Below, piece by piece: positions 1 through 8,859 of a stretch of 64,000 nucleotides of DNA. The notes below the pieces were generated by a model, which saw only the letters and a list, made by a program, of their open reading frames with translations, was not told where the DNA came from and searched no databases. The translations under genes were made by a program, and so were the position numbers. Within the stretch, counting starts at the first letter, position 1. Each line of letters opens with the position of its first letter. The DNA lies in assembly GCA_017617615.1 (NCBI GenBank), contig JAFZVV010000010.1:84073-148072 (forward strand). Reading direction: 5' to 3'. The stretch is from Prevotella sp. GTDB lineage: Bacteria; Bacteroidota; Bacteroidia; Bacteroidales; Bacteroidaceae.

Positions 1-150
1 ACCTTCGACGACGCCCCTGAGGGTATCACCACGATACAGGAAATGCCTGCTGCAGACAATGGCTACTACACCCTGCAAGGTGTAAGGGTCAGCCGTCCTG
101 CCGCAAAGGGCATCTACATACACCAAGGCAAGAAAATCATTTTCAAGTAA
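1..150 (+). CDS. C-terminal end of a secreted protein (start outside window)
   Basis: Only the last 49 codons are present, ending in TAA at 148-150. The tail reads GYYTLQGVRVSRPAAKGIY and ends in a lysine-rich stretch (IHQGKKIIFK). This is the usual form of Por secretion (type IX) C-terminal signals in Prevotella: a YTLxGVRV strand, then KGIYI, then a basic end. The protein was probably exported and anchored at the cell surface. Nothing can be said about its catalytic or binding domain, which lies upstream of the window. The protease gene at 24144-26177 ends in a similar tail. Confidence 0.7.
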   Translation, partial: TFDDAPEGITTIQEMPAADNGYYTLQGVRVSRPAAKGIYIHQGKKIIFK

Positions 151-169
151 CATGGAGGAGGACATCAAC

Positions 170-352
170 ATGAGAACATACGAGAAGCCCGTAACAGATA
201 TCCTGGTCTTGCTGCCCTGCACTATCCTCAGCGAGAGTGTGGGCAATAGCCCCAACCGCGATGAAGCCACCGAAGACGGTGGTTCGATGGGCAACACCAG
301 TTTTTTCGATGACATAGAATATGGTGGCAAGAGCACACTTTGGGATGACTGA
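170..352 (+). CDS. Small Bacteroidales protein, 60 aa, function unknown
   Basis: The frame opens at 152, but the ATG at 170 is preferred because a purine-rich GGAGGAGG stretch sits 10-18 bases before it. The product starts MRTYEKPVTDILVL, then has a short hydrophobic segment with one Cys (LLPCTILSES), a Gly/Asp/Asn-rich middle (EDGGSMGNTSFFDD) and an acidic end (LWDD). The MxxYxKPxxxIL opening is seen in many tiny Prevotella and Bacteroides proteins of unknown role. There is no clear signal peptide. It follows the secreted-protein gene by 19 bases and is closed by a strong terminator, so it is probably cotranscribed with that gene. No function is assigned. Confidence 0.6.
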   Translation: MRTYEKPVTDILVLLPCTILSESVGNSPNRDEATEDGGSMGNTSFFDDIEYGGKSTLWDD

Positions 353-373
353 GCCAAGTCACCACTGTTTATA

Positions 374-410
374 CCATCAGCCCCATGCCGTCATGGCATG
401 GGGCTGATGG
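374..410 (+). terminator. Intrinsic terminator, 16-bp stem
   Basis: A perfect 16-bp inverted repeat (374-389 with 395-410) with a five-base loop GTCAT, followed by TTGTTAA. It lies 21 bases after the small-protein stop and faces the reverse-strand GH92 gene, so it probably ends the forward transcript. Confidence 0.75.
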
Positions 411-522
411 TTGTTAAAGGCCGGATCATCTTCATATGTCGTGCAAACCGTATGCAGAAGAACTTGTTCTTATGCAGAGGCACAGCCGAAATTCCCCACA
501 AATGCGGTAATATTCAAATTTA

Positions 523-2676
523 TTACCTTGATGAACCAAAGGTTGAGGGTTGTGGTCCCATGAAAAGTTCAAGAGTACCGCCACCGATAATATCGTGATG
601 GTCGATGAAGCAAGCGTCATGTTTGCGTCCGTTGAGCGTTGCTCGTTGCACGTAGATGTTGCGGGGGCTGTTGTTGTGAACGATGATGCGGAAGGACTTT
701 CCGTTGCCCACATCCATCTCCACGCTGTCGAAAAGTGGCGTACCGATGGCATACCTGCCTCCTGCCGGCTCCACCTGATAGAGGCCCATGGCAGAGAGCA
801 CATACCATGCCGACATTTGTCCCACGTCCTCATTGCCGCACAGTCCGTCGGGACTGTCGCGGTACATCTCTCGCATCACCTTTCTCAGCAAGGGTGCCGC
901 CTTCCACGGCATACCCATATAATGGTAGAGATAGATGACATGATGGCTGGGTTCATTGCCATGCGCATACTGTCCGATGAGTCCGGAGATATCGGGCGAG
1001 GCATCCTCACCGAGGTCACCTTCGACAATGAAGAGCGAGTCGAGTTTTTCCACAAACTTCGTCTTTCCTCCCAGCAGTTGGCATAGCCCGTCGGCATCGT
1101 GGGGCACGAGCCACAGATACTGCCATGCATTCCCTTCGGTATAGTCGTCTTGCCGGTGCACGGCATGGAAGGGATTGAAAGGTTCACGGAACTGCCCCCG
1201 GCTGTCGATACCGCGCATGAACCCCGTCTTCGGATCGAAATACTTGCGGTATGCCTTGCTACGTGCCTCGAAGTATCGGTAGTCGTTCTTTCTACCCAAC
1301 TTCTTCGCCACCTTCGCCACACACGCGTCGGCCAACGCATATTCCAGTCCTTTTGCCACCGTCTCGTGGGTGGAGTCGAGGTCACAAGGCAGATAGCCGT
1401 ATTTCTTGAGCAAGTCGAGGCCGCGCTCATCACGCATCGCCGACTCCCGCAAGGCCTCCATCACCTCGTTCATGTCGGCATGGCACCCTTTAAGTGCCAT
1501 GTCGGCCAGCACCGGGATGCCCGGGTTGCCCACCATGCAGTCGGTCTCGTTGCCCATGAGGTGCCACACAGGCAGTTTCCCCTGTTGGTGGTAAATCTGC
1601 AACATGGTGGCCGCCATGTCGTCAAGCCGTTCGGGATGGATGAGTGTCATCAGCGGATGCGCTGCCCTGTAGGTATCCCATAATGAGAAGGTGGTGTAGT
1701 TGACGAAACCGCCATGGTGCACCTTTCCGTCTGCACCCCTATAGTCGCCGTTGACATCACCAAACACCGACGGGGCCACCATGGTATGGTAGAGTGCCGT
1801 GTAGAAGATATGCCGCGTTGCCATGTCGGGCGTCGCTACCCGTATCTTCCCCAGTTGTCTCTCCCACGCCTCCGTGGCCTTTCTCTTGATTTCTCCGAAG
1901 TCCCACGACGGAATCTCTGCCCTGAGGTTGGCAAGGGCATTCTCTGTGCTCACTGGTGACAGTCCTACCCTCACCAGGAGTGGCTGCCCGTCGCTGTCGG
2001 CCGTCACGAGCGCCAGGGTATCGCCTGCCAGTGGTGTCATGCTTATTGGTTTCGAGAACTCTGCCACGAAATAGATGACTTGGTTGCGGGCCCATCCCAC
2101 CGACTGCCGCATACCGATGACCGTATGGTTGTCGGTCTGGCGCATCATGCAGTCGCGTGTACGGTCCCACCCTATTCCCTCGTTGAGGTCGATCAGCAGT
2201 TGCTGTCGCTCATGCATGGCATTATAGGTGTAGCGGTGCATGCCACATCGCTCCGTGGCCGTCAGTTCGGCCAGCACCCCTATTTGGTCGAGGAAGAGCG
2301 AGTAATAGCCTGGTGAGACACACTCGTTGCGGTGAGAGAACACCATGCTGCGTTGCGACGGTTGTGCCACAGGCAAGAAGGCGATGTCGCCAAGGTCACC
2401 AATCCCTGTCCCACTGAGATGCATGTGCGAAAACCCCACAAGCACCGAGTCGGCATAGTTGTATCCCGAGCACCAGTCCCATCCCCTTACGGGCTGCGTG
2501 GGTCCGAGTTGCACCAGTCCGAACGGCACGTTGGCACCGAGGAACGTATGTCCGTGTCCACCCGTCCCGATATACGGGTTGACCGTTTTCGTGAGGTTGC
2601 CGTGGTCTTCAGCCAAAGAAGGGATTGTGGCGAAGGTCAGGATACCTGCCATCAGTAGGATGCATGGTGTTTTCAT
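523..2676 (-). CDS. GH92 family alpha-mannosidase, exported
   Basis: About 717 residues. The ATG at 2676 is chosen because it opens a clear signal peptide (MKTPCILLMAGILTFATI, then SLAED); the longer frame to 2787 adds an unlikely basic extension that would overlap the next gene. The mature N-terminus has the GH92 signature VNPYIGTGGHGHTFLGANVP with FGLVQLGPT, and the C-terminal half has GNEPSHH and NEDVGQMSAWYVLSAMGLY, which surround the calcium site and general acid region of the family. GH92 enzymes are calcium-dependent exo-alpha-mannosidases acting on N-glycans or yeast mannan. The length is normal for the family. It starts 19 bases after the flavoprotein stop and is probably cotranscribed with it. 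No SusC/D pair is nearby, so it is not inside a classical utilisation locus here. Confidence 0.93.
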   Translation of the reverse strand: MKTPCILLMAGILTFATIPSLAEDHGNLTKTVNPYIGTGGHGHTFLGANVPFGLVQLGPTQPVRGWDWCSGYNYADSVLVGFSHMHLSGTGIGDLGDIAFLPVAQPSQRSMVFSHRNECVSPGYYSLFLDQIGVLAELTATERCGMHRYTYNAMHERQQLLIDLNEGIGWDRTRDCMMRQTDNHTVIGMRQSVGWARNQVIYFVAEFSKPISMTPLAGDTLALVTADSDGQPLLVRVGLSPVSTENALANLRAEIPSWDFGEIKRKATEAWERQLGKIRVATPDMATRHIFYTALYHTMVAPSVFGDVNGDYRGADGKVHHGGFVNYTTFSLWDTYRAAHPLMTLIHPERLDDMAATMLQIYHQQGKLPVWHLMGNETDCMVGNPGIPVLADMALKGCHADMNEVMEALRESAMRDERGLDLLKKYGYLPCDLDSTHETVAKGLEYALADACVAKVAKKLGRKNDYRYFEARSKAYRKYFDPKTGFMRGIDSRGQFREPFNPFHAVHRQDDYTEGNAWQYLWLVPHDADGLCQLLGGKTKFVEKLDSLFIVEGDLGEDASPDISGLIGQYAHGNEPSHHVIYLYHYMGMPWKAAPLLRKVMREMYRDSPDGLCGNEDVGQMSAWYVLSAMGLYQVEPAGGRYAIGTPLFDSVEMDVGNGKSFRIIVHNNSPRNIYVQRATLNGRKHDACFIDHHDIIGGGTLELFMGPQPSTFGSSR

Positions 2677-2695
2677 AGAATAATAATTTATGGGG

Positions 2696-3910
2696 TTATA
2701 AGCGAATCTCTTCTTTCGTTGCCTTCCGAGCAATGGCCTGAGCCACGACAAAGGCCGTGGTCCATGCTGCCTGGAAATTGAATCCACCTGTCACGCCATC
2801 GACATCGAGCACCTCACCGGCAAAGAAGAGGTTGGGATGGGACTTGCTCTCAAGGGTGGAGAGGTCGATGCTTCGTAGCGAAACCCCTCCACAGGTGACA
2901 AACTCATCGCGGAAAGGTGCCCTTCCGGTAGTCATGACCATGTCGTTGGCGATAGCATTTGCCAATCGGTTGATGTCTTTCTTACCGAGGTCACACCATC
3001 TCGCCGAGGCTTTTGTGGCAAGCGTCTTCTCCACGAGATATGCCCACAGCCGCTGTGTGAGAGGCGACGGCGACAAGGTCTTCACCATCTTCTGGGGATG
3101 CCGTGCAACCATCTGTTCCAAGATGTTGCCGATGGTGGCTGCGTCGTTCCCCATCCAGTTGACGGAGAGTTGCGTCTTGTAATCCCGCTCATGCAGGAAT
3201 CTCGCGGCATGGCTGGAAAGGCACAGGATGGCAGGACCACTCAGTCCCCAATGGGTGACGAGGAGTGGTCCATGGGCACGGAAATGAGTGCCGGGAATCA
3301 TGACCTGTGCCTCCTCATCGACAATGCCCATGAGTGTTTTCAGGGTTTGGTCGGCGATACTGAGCGAAAAGAGCGAGGGCACCGGAGGTTCTATCTCATG
3401 TCCTTCGTCGGCAAGCCATTGCATGAGCGAATTCTGCGTATTCCGATGTGGCATTCCTCCTGTGGTCACGGCAATGAAGTCATAGCCAGTGAGCTGTTGG
3501 GGATTGGTCACGGCATGCCCTGTCTTGATGACCACACCCAACCGCCGTGCCTCACCGAGAAGACAATCGATGATGGCGTGCGAGTCTTGTGCGGCGGGGA
3601 ATACGCAATGGTCGTCCTGGGTAACCAATGGCACACCCCGGGAGGTGAACCACTGCCAGGTGTCATCGTGGTCGAAGACATGGAACAGGCGCCGGAGCAA
3701 GCGGTGCCCACGGGGATAGACCGTCTTCAGGTCGCTGATTCCGACGAAGGAGTTGGTACAGTTGCACCGCCCTCCCCCCGACACCTCAACCTTGGCGAGC
3801 AGGTGGTGCGAACGCTCGTAGACCACCACCTCCATGGCGGGCACCATCTCCTTGAGGTTGACGGCGAGGAAAAAACCTGCCGCGCCACCACCTATGATTG
3901 CCGTTCTCAT
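2696..3910 (-). CDS. NAD(P)/FAD-dependent oxidoreductase, HI0933/BaiN-like
   Basis: About 404 residues from the ATG at 3910. It opens with a dinucleotide-binding fold, MRTAIIGGGAAGFFLAVNL, followed by the family signature KVEVSGGGRCNCTN near residue 45. The C-terminus carries FFAGEVLDVDGVTGGFNFQ and AWTTAFVVAQ, the conserved FAD-closing segment. This family (HI0933, YhiN, BaiN) consists of flavoproteins whose physiological substrate is mostly unknown; BaiN acts on bile acid intermediates in clostridia, but that should not be transferred here. It is cytosolic, with no signal peptide. It is probably the upstream partner of the GH92 gene by proximity alone; no functional link is evident. Confidence 0.88.
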   Translation of the reverse strand: MRTAIIGGGAAGFFLAVNLKEMVPAMEVVVYERSHHLLAKVEVSGGGRCNCTNSFVGISDLKTVYPRGHRLLRRLFHVFDHDDTWQWFTSRGVPLVTQDDHCVFPAAQDSHAIIDCLLGEARRLGVVIKTGHAVTNPQQLTGYDFIAVTTGGMPHRNTQNSLMQWLADEGHEIEPPVPSLFSLSIADQTLKTLMGIVDEEAQVMIPGTHFRAHGPLLVTHWGLSGPAILCLSSHAARFLHERDYKTQLSVNWMGNDAATIGNILEQMVARHPQKMVKTLSPSPLTQRLWAYLVEKTLATKASARWCDLGKKDINRLANAIANDMVMTTGRAPFRDEFVTCGGVSLRSIDLSTLESKSHPNLFFAGEVLDVDGVTGGFNFQAAWTTAFVVAQAIARKATKEEIRL

Positions 3911-3963
3911 CCTATGTTCCAAGACGTGAATAAAAAAATGGGATGCTTATCAGACAAAGAAAC

Positions 3964-5103
3964 TCATTTGAACGAGAATGACGACGACTTGCCGTTCACA
4001 TTGTTGAACTTCCCCTGATAGGTACCGTTACGATAGGTACCCACGAGATTTCCGGTTACGGTGCCATCAATTTTCTTCACACGCAGCACCAACTGAGCCG
4101 TGGTGGGGTCGTAGGAAACGAGGGTGACATCACGCTGTTCCACATTGCCCACCTCAAGTTGCTGGCTGTTGAGGGTATACATCAGGAACCCATCCTTTCC
4201 TTCCAATCCCAAACGGGTTCCACAGCCTCCCATGAGTCCTTCCATAATAAAGGAGAGTGTCTCCGCCCTTGCCGCAGGCTGTTGGCCTTTTCGCAATAGA
4301 TATTCGTCGAATTCCTTCCCTGTGGGTTGGAAGTTGGCAAGGAACTCTTCTTTGCTGAAGCCCTTCACGACAAGCTGCTGAGAGGTGTCGCTCTCCATGT
4401 TGGGACCGAGGCGTGAGGTACGGAGCATCACCGTCTCGCCGGCTTTAACGGGTTTTCCTGCCACAATCTCCGACGACATCGCACCACCACCCCAGTAACC
4501 ACTCTTGTAAACGATGTGGTAGGCACTTCCCGGCACATCGAAGGGAGTATGGTTCTTGACGGTAAACGTGGCACCCTGTGAACTTACCCACTCTCCCTGG
4601 TAATAATCATCGCCATAGGTGCCTGTCTTGATGATGCTCAGTCCGGTCTTCACCTGCTCGTTGAACGACTGGAAGAGATAGTCTACCAGCCCCTGGTCGG
4701 CCATCCGCGCTGCTTGTTGTGCATCGCTGAGCCCTTCCTTCCACTGTCCGGTCTTCTTGGCAAAGGCGAGCGTTTTGGCGGGATAGGCGAAGAGACCATG
4801 CGACTCCACGATTGTCATCGTGCCGTCGCTGCCCTTGCGTATCTTCATGTCGACATCCTTACCCAGACCAACGAGGACGACGGAGTCCTGGTCGGTCACC
4901 GCCATGCTGTCGACATTCAACGACGTGGTGAGCGAAGTGGCCTTGGCAGCATCGGGATACATTTTTTGTATGGCATTGGTGTCGCTATTGGTCACTGCCG
5001 TGGCATAGTTTGCCACGAACTCTTTCACGGCCTTGTCTTTGTCGCAGGCCGACAGGCAGAGTGCCGCAAAGAAGAGCAGACTGATTGTCCTGAGGTTTTT
5101 CAT
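3964..5103 (-). CDS. Lipoprotein of unknown function
   Basis: About 379 residues from the ATG at 5103, chosen because it starts a lipoprotein signal (MKNLRTISLLFFAALCLSAC, Cys at residue 20, then DKDK). The mature N-terminal part, VKEFVANYATAVTNSDTNAI, resembles small periplasmic stress-type domains in which a helical segment precedes a cone-like sheet. A central part has EWVSSQGATFTVKNHTPFDV and a Tyr/Gly-rich region. The last 60 residues form a beta-rich domain ending GKFNNVNGKSSSFSF. No catalytic motif is visible. It has its own promoter at 5175-5204 and stands 53 bases before the flavoprotein gene. Confidence 0.75.
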   Translation of the reverse strand: MKNLRTISLLFFAALCLSACDKDKAVKEFVANYATAVTNSDTNAIQKMYPDAAKATSLTTSLNVDSMAVTDQDSVVLVGLGKDVDMKIRKGSDGTMTIVESHGLFAYPAKTLAFAKKTGQWKEGLSDAQQAARMADQGLVDYLFQSFNEQVKTGLSIIKTGTYGDDYYQGEWVSSQGATFTVKNHTPFDVPGSAYHIVYKSGYWGGGAMSSEIVAGKPVKAGETVMLRTSRLGPNMESDTSQQLVVKGFSKEEFLANFQPTGKEFDEYLLRKGQQPAARAETLSFIMEGLMGGCGTRLGLEGKDGFLMYTLNSQQLEVGNVEQRDVTLVSYDPTTAQLVLRVKKIDGTVTGNLVGTYRNGTYQGKFNNVNGKSSSFSFK

Positions 5104-5174
5104 ATGATTGGGGGTATTGGTATTCGGGGTTTTCTCCATCCGACGGATATACAAAGCATCGGTATCGTCAAATG

Positions 5175-5204
5175 CAAAATTAACGAAAAAAATGGAAAAA
5201 CAAA
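5175..5204 (-). promoter_or_regulatory. Bacteroidota-type promoter for the lipoprotein gene
   Basis: On the reverse strand, TTTG (5201-5204), an 18-base spacer, then TAATTTTG (5175-5182) match the -33/-7 consensus. The likely transcript start is about 60 bases before the ATG at 5103. Confidence 0.6.
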
Positions 5205-5242
5205 AAGCAAGAAGAAAAATCCTAAATAAAATAGGCTTTTCG

Positions 5243-5272
5243 CTTGAATATCAGTTTTATTTATTACCTTTG
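5243..5272 (+). promoter_or_regulatory. Candidate promoter for the anion symporter
   Basis: TACCTTTG at 5265-5272 is a consensus -7 box with CTTG 18 bases upstream. A second -7-like box, TATCTTTG, is at 5389-5396, only 27 bases before the ATG at 5423. Either or both may be used. If the first is used, the leader is about 145 bases. Together with the reverse promoter at 5175-5204 these explain most of the 319-base divergent spacer 5104-5422; no small gene is visible in it. Confidence 0.5.
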
Positions 5273-5422
5273 CAGTCTTTTAGCGAAGACAGGCACCATC
5301 TCATTATGGCAATTGGCCATTATCCACTTTAGAAATCAAGGACAAGCGGCACGTCGGTGCTTGCCAACACGATGAATCAGGAAACAATTATCTTTGTAGT
5401 TATATCATATTAAAAGAACAGT

Positions 5423-6928
5423 ATGTTTAAGAATTTCAATGGCTTCCACCTTGTGGAATCCCTACATCAAGCTCATTTTGAGGAGTTTTTCCATCCCAAC
5501 AAAGTGCTTGTCAAGACCTATGAGGCCTTATTCGTCATCGCAGTGACCCTGCTGCTTTGGAACCTTCCCTCCACCGCCTTTGGCATCGATGGGCTGAACG
5601 TGATTCAGCAACGTATCATCGCCATCTTCGCCTTCGCCACACTGATGTGGATATTCGAGATCGTACCCGCCTGGGCTACATCGGTAGCCATCATCGGCAT
5701 GCTATTGTTATTTACTTCCGACAGCGGCATCAAGTGGATGTGCGACCCGGAGAGCGTAGGAGAACTACTGTCGTATAAGTCGGTAATGGCAACCTTCGCC
5801 GACCCCGTAATCATGTTGTTTATCGGCGGATTTATCCTCGCCATCGCTGCAACGAAGACAGGCCTCGACGCGCAGCTGGCCAAAGCCCTGCTGAAACCTT
5901 TTGGGAAGAAGAGCGAGAACGTGCTGCTGGGTTTCCTGCTGATTACCGGCCTGTTCTCGATGTTCGTTTCCAACACCGCAACAGCCGCAATGATGCTTAC
6001 TTTCCTCACCCCAGTGTTCAAGCAGTTGCCGCCGGAAGGCAAAGGCCGCATCTCCCTCGCCCTGTCGATACCCGTGGCTGCCAATCTCGGCGGCATGGGC
6101 ACCCCCATTGGCACGCCCCCGAACACCATCGCCATCAAATATCTTAACGACCCCGAGGGACTGAACCTCGGCATCGGATTCGGTGAATGGATGATGTACA
6201 TGACCCCACTGGTAATCGTGCTTCTGGTGGTGAGCTGGTTCGTACTCAAGCACATCTTCCCCTTTACCCAGAAGACCATCGAACTGCATATCGAGGGTGA
6301 GATGAAGAAAGACATACGCACATATATCGTCATCGTGACATTCGCCGTGACGGTGCTGCTGTGGCTCCTCGACTCCGTGACAGGCATCAACTCCTACACC
6401 GTGGCATTAATACCCTTCGTGGTGTTCGCTCTCTGCGGCATCATCGACCGCCGCGACCTGGAGGAAATCAACTGGTCGGTAATATGGATGGTGGCGGGTG
6501 GCTTCGCGCTGGGCTATGCCCTGAACGGTTCGGGTTTGGCAGAGCGTGCCGTAGCGAGCATTCCCTTCGGCAACTTCTCACCGCTCCTCATCATGGTACT
6601 CTCAGGACTGGTATGCTACGGTCTGTCGAACTTCATCTCCAACTCTGCCACGGCAGCACTCCTCATGCCCATCCTCACCGTGGTGTGCGCTGCCATGGGC
6701 GACAAACTTGATGCCATCGGGGGCACGTCGACCATCCTCATCGGGGTGGCAGTGGCAGCCTCAAGTGCTATGGTATTGCCGATTTCCACTCCACCTAACG
6801 CGCTGGCCTACGCCACGAATCTGGTGCAACAGAAAGACATGGCAAAAATCGGACTGATAGCAGGCATCCTGAGCATCGTCCTTGGTTATGTGATGCTGTA
6901 TGTTATCGGCACGATGCACCTCATCTAA
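5423..6928 (+). CDS. DASS/SLC13-family sodium:anion (dicarboxylate) symporter
   Basis: 501 residues, strongly hydrophobic, with about a dozen membrane segments. The two inverted-repeat halves each carry the family's SNT-type substrate and sodium motif: FVSNTATAAMMLTF in the first half and FISNSATAALLMPI in the second. Each is paired with a Pro-rich hairpin (GTPIGTPPNTIAI and LPISTPPNALAYA). In this family these elements bind Na+ and a di- or tricarboxylate, or sulfate in some members, in the inner membrane. The N-terminal 35 residues are cytoplasmic. Substrate cannot be told from sequence; C4-dicarboxylate is the usual guess for Bacteroidales members. It is followed by a separate promoter, so it is probably monocistronic. 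Confidence 0.9.
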   Translation: MFKNFNGFHLVESLHQAHFEEFFHPNKVLVKTYEALFVIAVTLLLWNLPSTAFGIDGLNVIQQRIIAIFAFATLMWIFEIVPAWATSVAIIGMLLLFTSDSGIKWMCDPESVGELLSYKSVMATFADPVIMLFIGGFILAIAATKTGLDAQLAKALLKPFGKKSENVLLGFLLITGLFSMFVSNTATAAMMLTFLTPVFKQLPPEGKGRISLALSIPVAANLGGMGTPIGTPPNTIAIKYLNDPEGLNLGIGFGEWMMYMTPLVIVLLVVSWFVLKHIFPFTQKTIELHIEGEMKKDIRTYIVIVTFAVTVLLWLLDSVTGINSYTVALIPFVVFALCGIIDRRDLEEINWSVIWMVAGGFALGYALNGSGLAERAVASIPFGNFSPLLIMVLSGLVCYGLSNFISNSATAALLMPILTVVCAAMGDKLDAIGGTSTILIGVAVAASSAMVLPISTPPNALAYATNLVQQKDMAKIGLIAGILSIVLGYVMLYVIGTMHLI

Positions 6929-6949
6929 AGAAACAAAATAGGGAAATTG

Positions 6950-6981
6950 TTTGTATATTACGGCAATTATCCCTATTTTTG
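6950..6981 (+). promoter_or_regulatory. Promoter of kdsA-kdsD
   Basis: TTTG (6950-6953), a 20-base spacer and TATTTTTG (6974-6981) give a near-perfect Bacteroidota promoter 22 bases before the kdsA ATG. This supports the short kdsA start at 7004 rather than the frame opening at 6947. Confidence 0.75.
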
Positions 6982-7003
6982 CATCACACATTATCATCGT
7001 GAA

Positions 7004-7780
7004 ATGAAAGAAGGAATAAACAACACCCCAAAGCCCGTCATCATCGCCGGACCGTGCGTGATAGAGTCGGAACTGCTACTAAGAGAGGTGGCAGAGGAAA
7101 TCGTGACACTGAATGCCCGTCTGGGCATCGACATCATCTTCAAGTCGTCGTTCGACAAGGCCAACCGCACGTCGGTTGCCTCGTTCCGCGGACCAGGACT
7201 GGAGAAAGGCCTTCAGATGCTTTCCGACGTGAAATCGAGGTACGGCCTCAAGATTATTACCGATATCCATGAGAGCTGGCAAGCCAAACCGGCTGGTGAG
7301 GTCGTAGACGTGCTGCAGATACCCGCATTCCTCTGCCGTCAGACCGACTTGCTGGCCGCTGCCGCCCGCACCGGGCGCATAGTGAACATCAAGAAAGGGC
7401 AATTCCTCAGTGGAAGGGATATGCGCTATCCCGTGGAGAAAGCCCTGGATGCAGGTGCCACAGAGGTATGGCTGACAGAACGGGGTAACATCTTCGGATA
7501 CAACAACCTGGTGGTGGATTTCCGCAACATCGGTGACATGCTCAATATCGTGCCCCGCGTAATCATGGACTGCACGCACTGTGTGCAGCGCCCTGGCAAC
7601 AGCAACGGCACGACAGGAGGCGACCGCCGTTTCGTGCCACAGATGGCACAGGCAGCGAAAGCCTTCGGTGCCACGGGCTATTTCTTTGAGGTCCACCCCG
7701 ACCCCGACAATGCGCTGAGCGACGGTCCGAACATGCTGCCGCTGTCGCGCCTTGGCGACGTCATCGCCTCGCTGATATAG
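7004..7780 (+). CDS. kdsA: 3-deoxy-8-phosphooctulonate synthase
   Basis: 258 residues from the ATG at 7004. It condenses phosphoenolpyruvate with D-arabinose 5-phosphate to give Kdo 8-phosphate for lipopolysaccharide. Family motifs seen: IIAGPCVIES near the N-terminus, FKSSFDKANRTS, ITDIHE, and the C-terminal GNSNGTTGGDRRFVPQMAQA with FFEVHPDPDNALSDGPNML, all in the expected order for this TIM-barrel enzyme. It is cytosolic. It lies 33 bases before kdsD, whose product makes its arabinose 5-phosphate substrate, so the pair forms a Kdo operon. The promoter is inside the longer open frame, which argues against any earlier start. Confidence 0.97.
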   Translation: MKEGINNTPKPVIIAGPCVIESELLLREVAEEIVTLNARLGIDIIFKSSFDKANRTSVASFRGPGLEKGLQMLSDVKSRYGLKIITDIHESWQAKPAGEVVDVLQIPAFLCRQTDLLAAAARTGRIVNIKKGQFLSGRDMRYPVEKALDAGATEVWLTERGNIFGYNNLVVDFRNIGDMLNIVPRVIMDCTHCVQRPGNSNGTTGGDRRFVPQMAQAAKAFGATGYFFEVHPDPDNALSDGPNMLPLSRLGDVIASLI

Positions 7781-7813
7781 GAACCGGAAAGTACTTCATC
7801 AAGGGAAAGACAC

Positions 7814-8785
7814 ATGAACACCATCCAAGAACGCCTGCTCCTGAGCAGGAAATACGCCGCACAGTGCCTCCGCGACGAGGCACAAGCCCTCAACGACCTC
7901 ATCGGACAGTTGGACGAGTCGTTCGACCGTGCCGTGGAGATGATCTATCATTGCCATGGCAAGGTGATCGTGACCGGCGTGGGGAAGAGCGGCAACATCG
8001 GTGCAAAGATAGCTGCCACGCTATCGAGCACCGGCACACCGGCGTTCTACATCAACCCCCTTGACGTGTACCACGGCGACCTGGGCGTGATAACCTCGGA
8101 TGACATCGTGCTCGCCTTGAGCAACTCGGGACAGACCGATGAACTGCTGCGGTTCATCCCCATTGTCCTGCACATGAACGTGCCCATCATCGCCATGACG
8201 AGCAACCCCAACTCGCTCCTCGCCAAATACTCCACTGCACATATCATGGTGAAGGTGGAGAAAGAGGCGTGCCCTCTGAACCTCGCCCCGACGAGCAGCA
8301 CTACTGCTGCGCTGGCGATGGGCGACGCCCTGGCTGTGGCGTTGATGGAGGTTCGCGACTTCAAGCCGCACGACTTCGCGCAGTTCCATCCTGGTGGAGA
8401 ACTGGGAAAACGCCTGCTTACCACCGCCGGCGACGTGATGAAGAGCGACGACATGCCCATCATCCCTGCCGACATGCACCTCGGCGAAGCCATTATACAC
8501 GTGAGCAAAGGGAAACTGGGACTCGGTGTGTCGCTCCGCGATGGCAAGGTCGAGGGCCTGATTACCGACGGCGACATCCGCCGTGCCATGGAGCGCTGGC
8601 AAGCGCAGTTCTTCGACAAGACCGTGGGCGACATCATGACCCGCACACCGAAATGCGTGTCTCCCGAGACAAAGGTGACGGAGATACAGCGCATCATGAA
8701 TAAGCATAAGGTGCACACCGTGCTGGTGGTAGACCAGGAGCGTCATCTCCTCGGCATCGTCGACCACTACCGTTGCATGCTATGA
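7814..8785 (+). CDS. kdsD: D-arabinose-5-phosphate isomerase, KpsF/GutQ family
   Basis: 323 residues. It interconverts ribulose 5-phosphate and arabinose 5-phosphate, feeding KdsA. The N-terminal SIS sugar-isomerase domain has VTGVGKSGNIGAKIAATLSS, the signature in which the Lys and Ser contact the substrate, and HPGGELGKRLL at its end. Two CBS domains follow (about residues 210-323: VMKSDDMPIIP with GLITDGDIRRAM, then IMTRTPKCVSP to the end), as in full-length KpsF/GutQ proteins. It is cytosolic and cotranscribed with kdsA. Full length, nothing unusual. Confidence 0.95.
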   Translation: MNTIQERLLLSRKYAAQCLRDEAQALNDLIGQLDESFDRAVEMIYHCHGKVIVTGVGKSGNIGAKIAATLSSTGTPAFYINPLDVYHGDLGVITSDDIVLALSNSGQTDELLRFIPIVLHMNVPIIAMTSNPNSLLAKYSTAHIMVKVEKEACPLNLAPTSSTTAALAMGDALAVALMEVRDFKPHDFAQFHPGGELGKRLLTTAGDVMKSDDMPIIPADMHLGEAIIHVSKGKLGLGVSLRDGKVEGLITDGDIRRAMERWQAQFFDKTVGDIMTRTPKCVSPETKVTEIQRIMNKHKVHTVLVVDQERHLLGIVDHYRCML

Positions 8786-8817
8786 CCGATATCTTCTCAA
8801 AGTGAATACTGGTCCAA

Positions 8818-8843
8818 CTAGTTTTAATTCCTAGTTAAACTAG
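8818..8843. repeat. AT-rich inverted repeat after kdsD
   Basis: CTAGTTTTAA (8818-8827) and TTAAACTAG (8835-8843) are complementary with a single bulge and a seven-base loop. It lies between the kdsD stop and the start of the phospholipase D gene at 8860. It could be a weak terminator or an operator; there is no T-tract. Confidence 0.35.
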
Positions 8844-8859
8844 ACTATAATTTCAAGAA

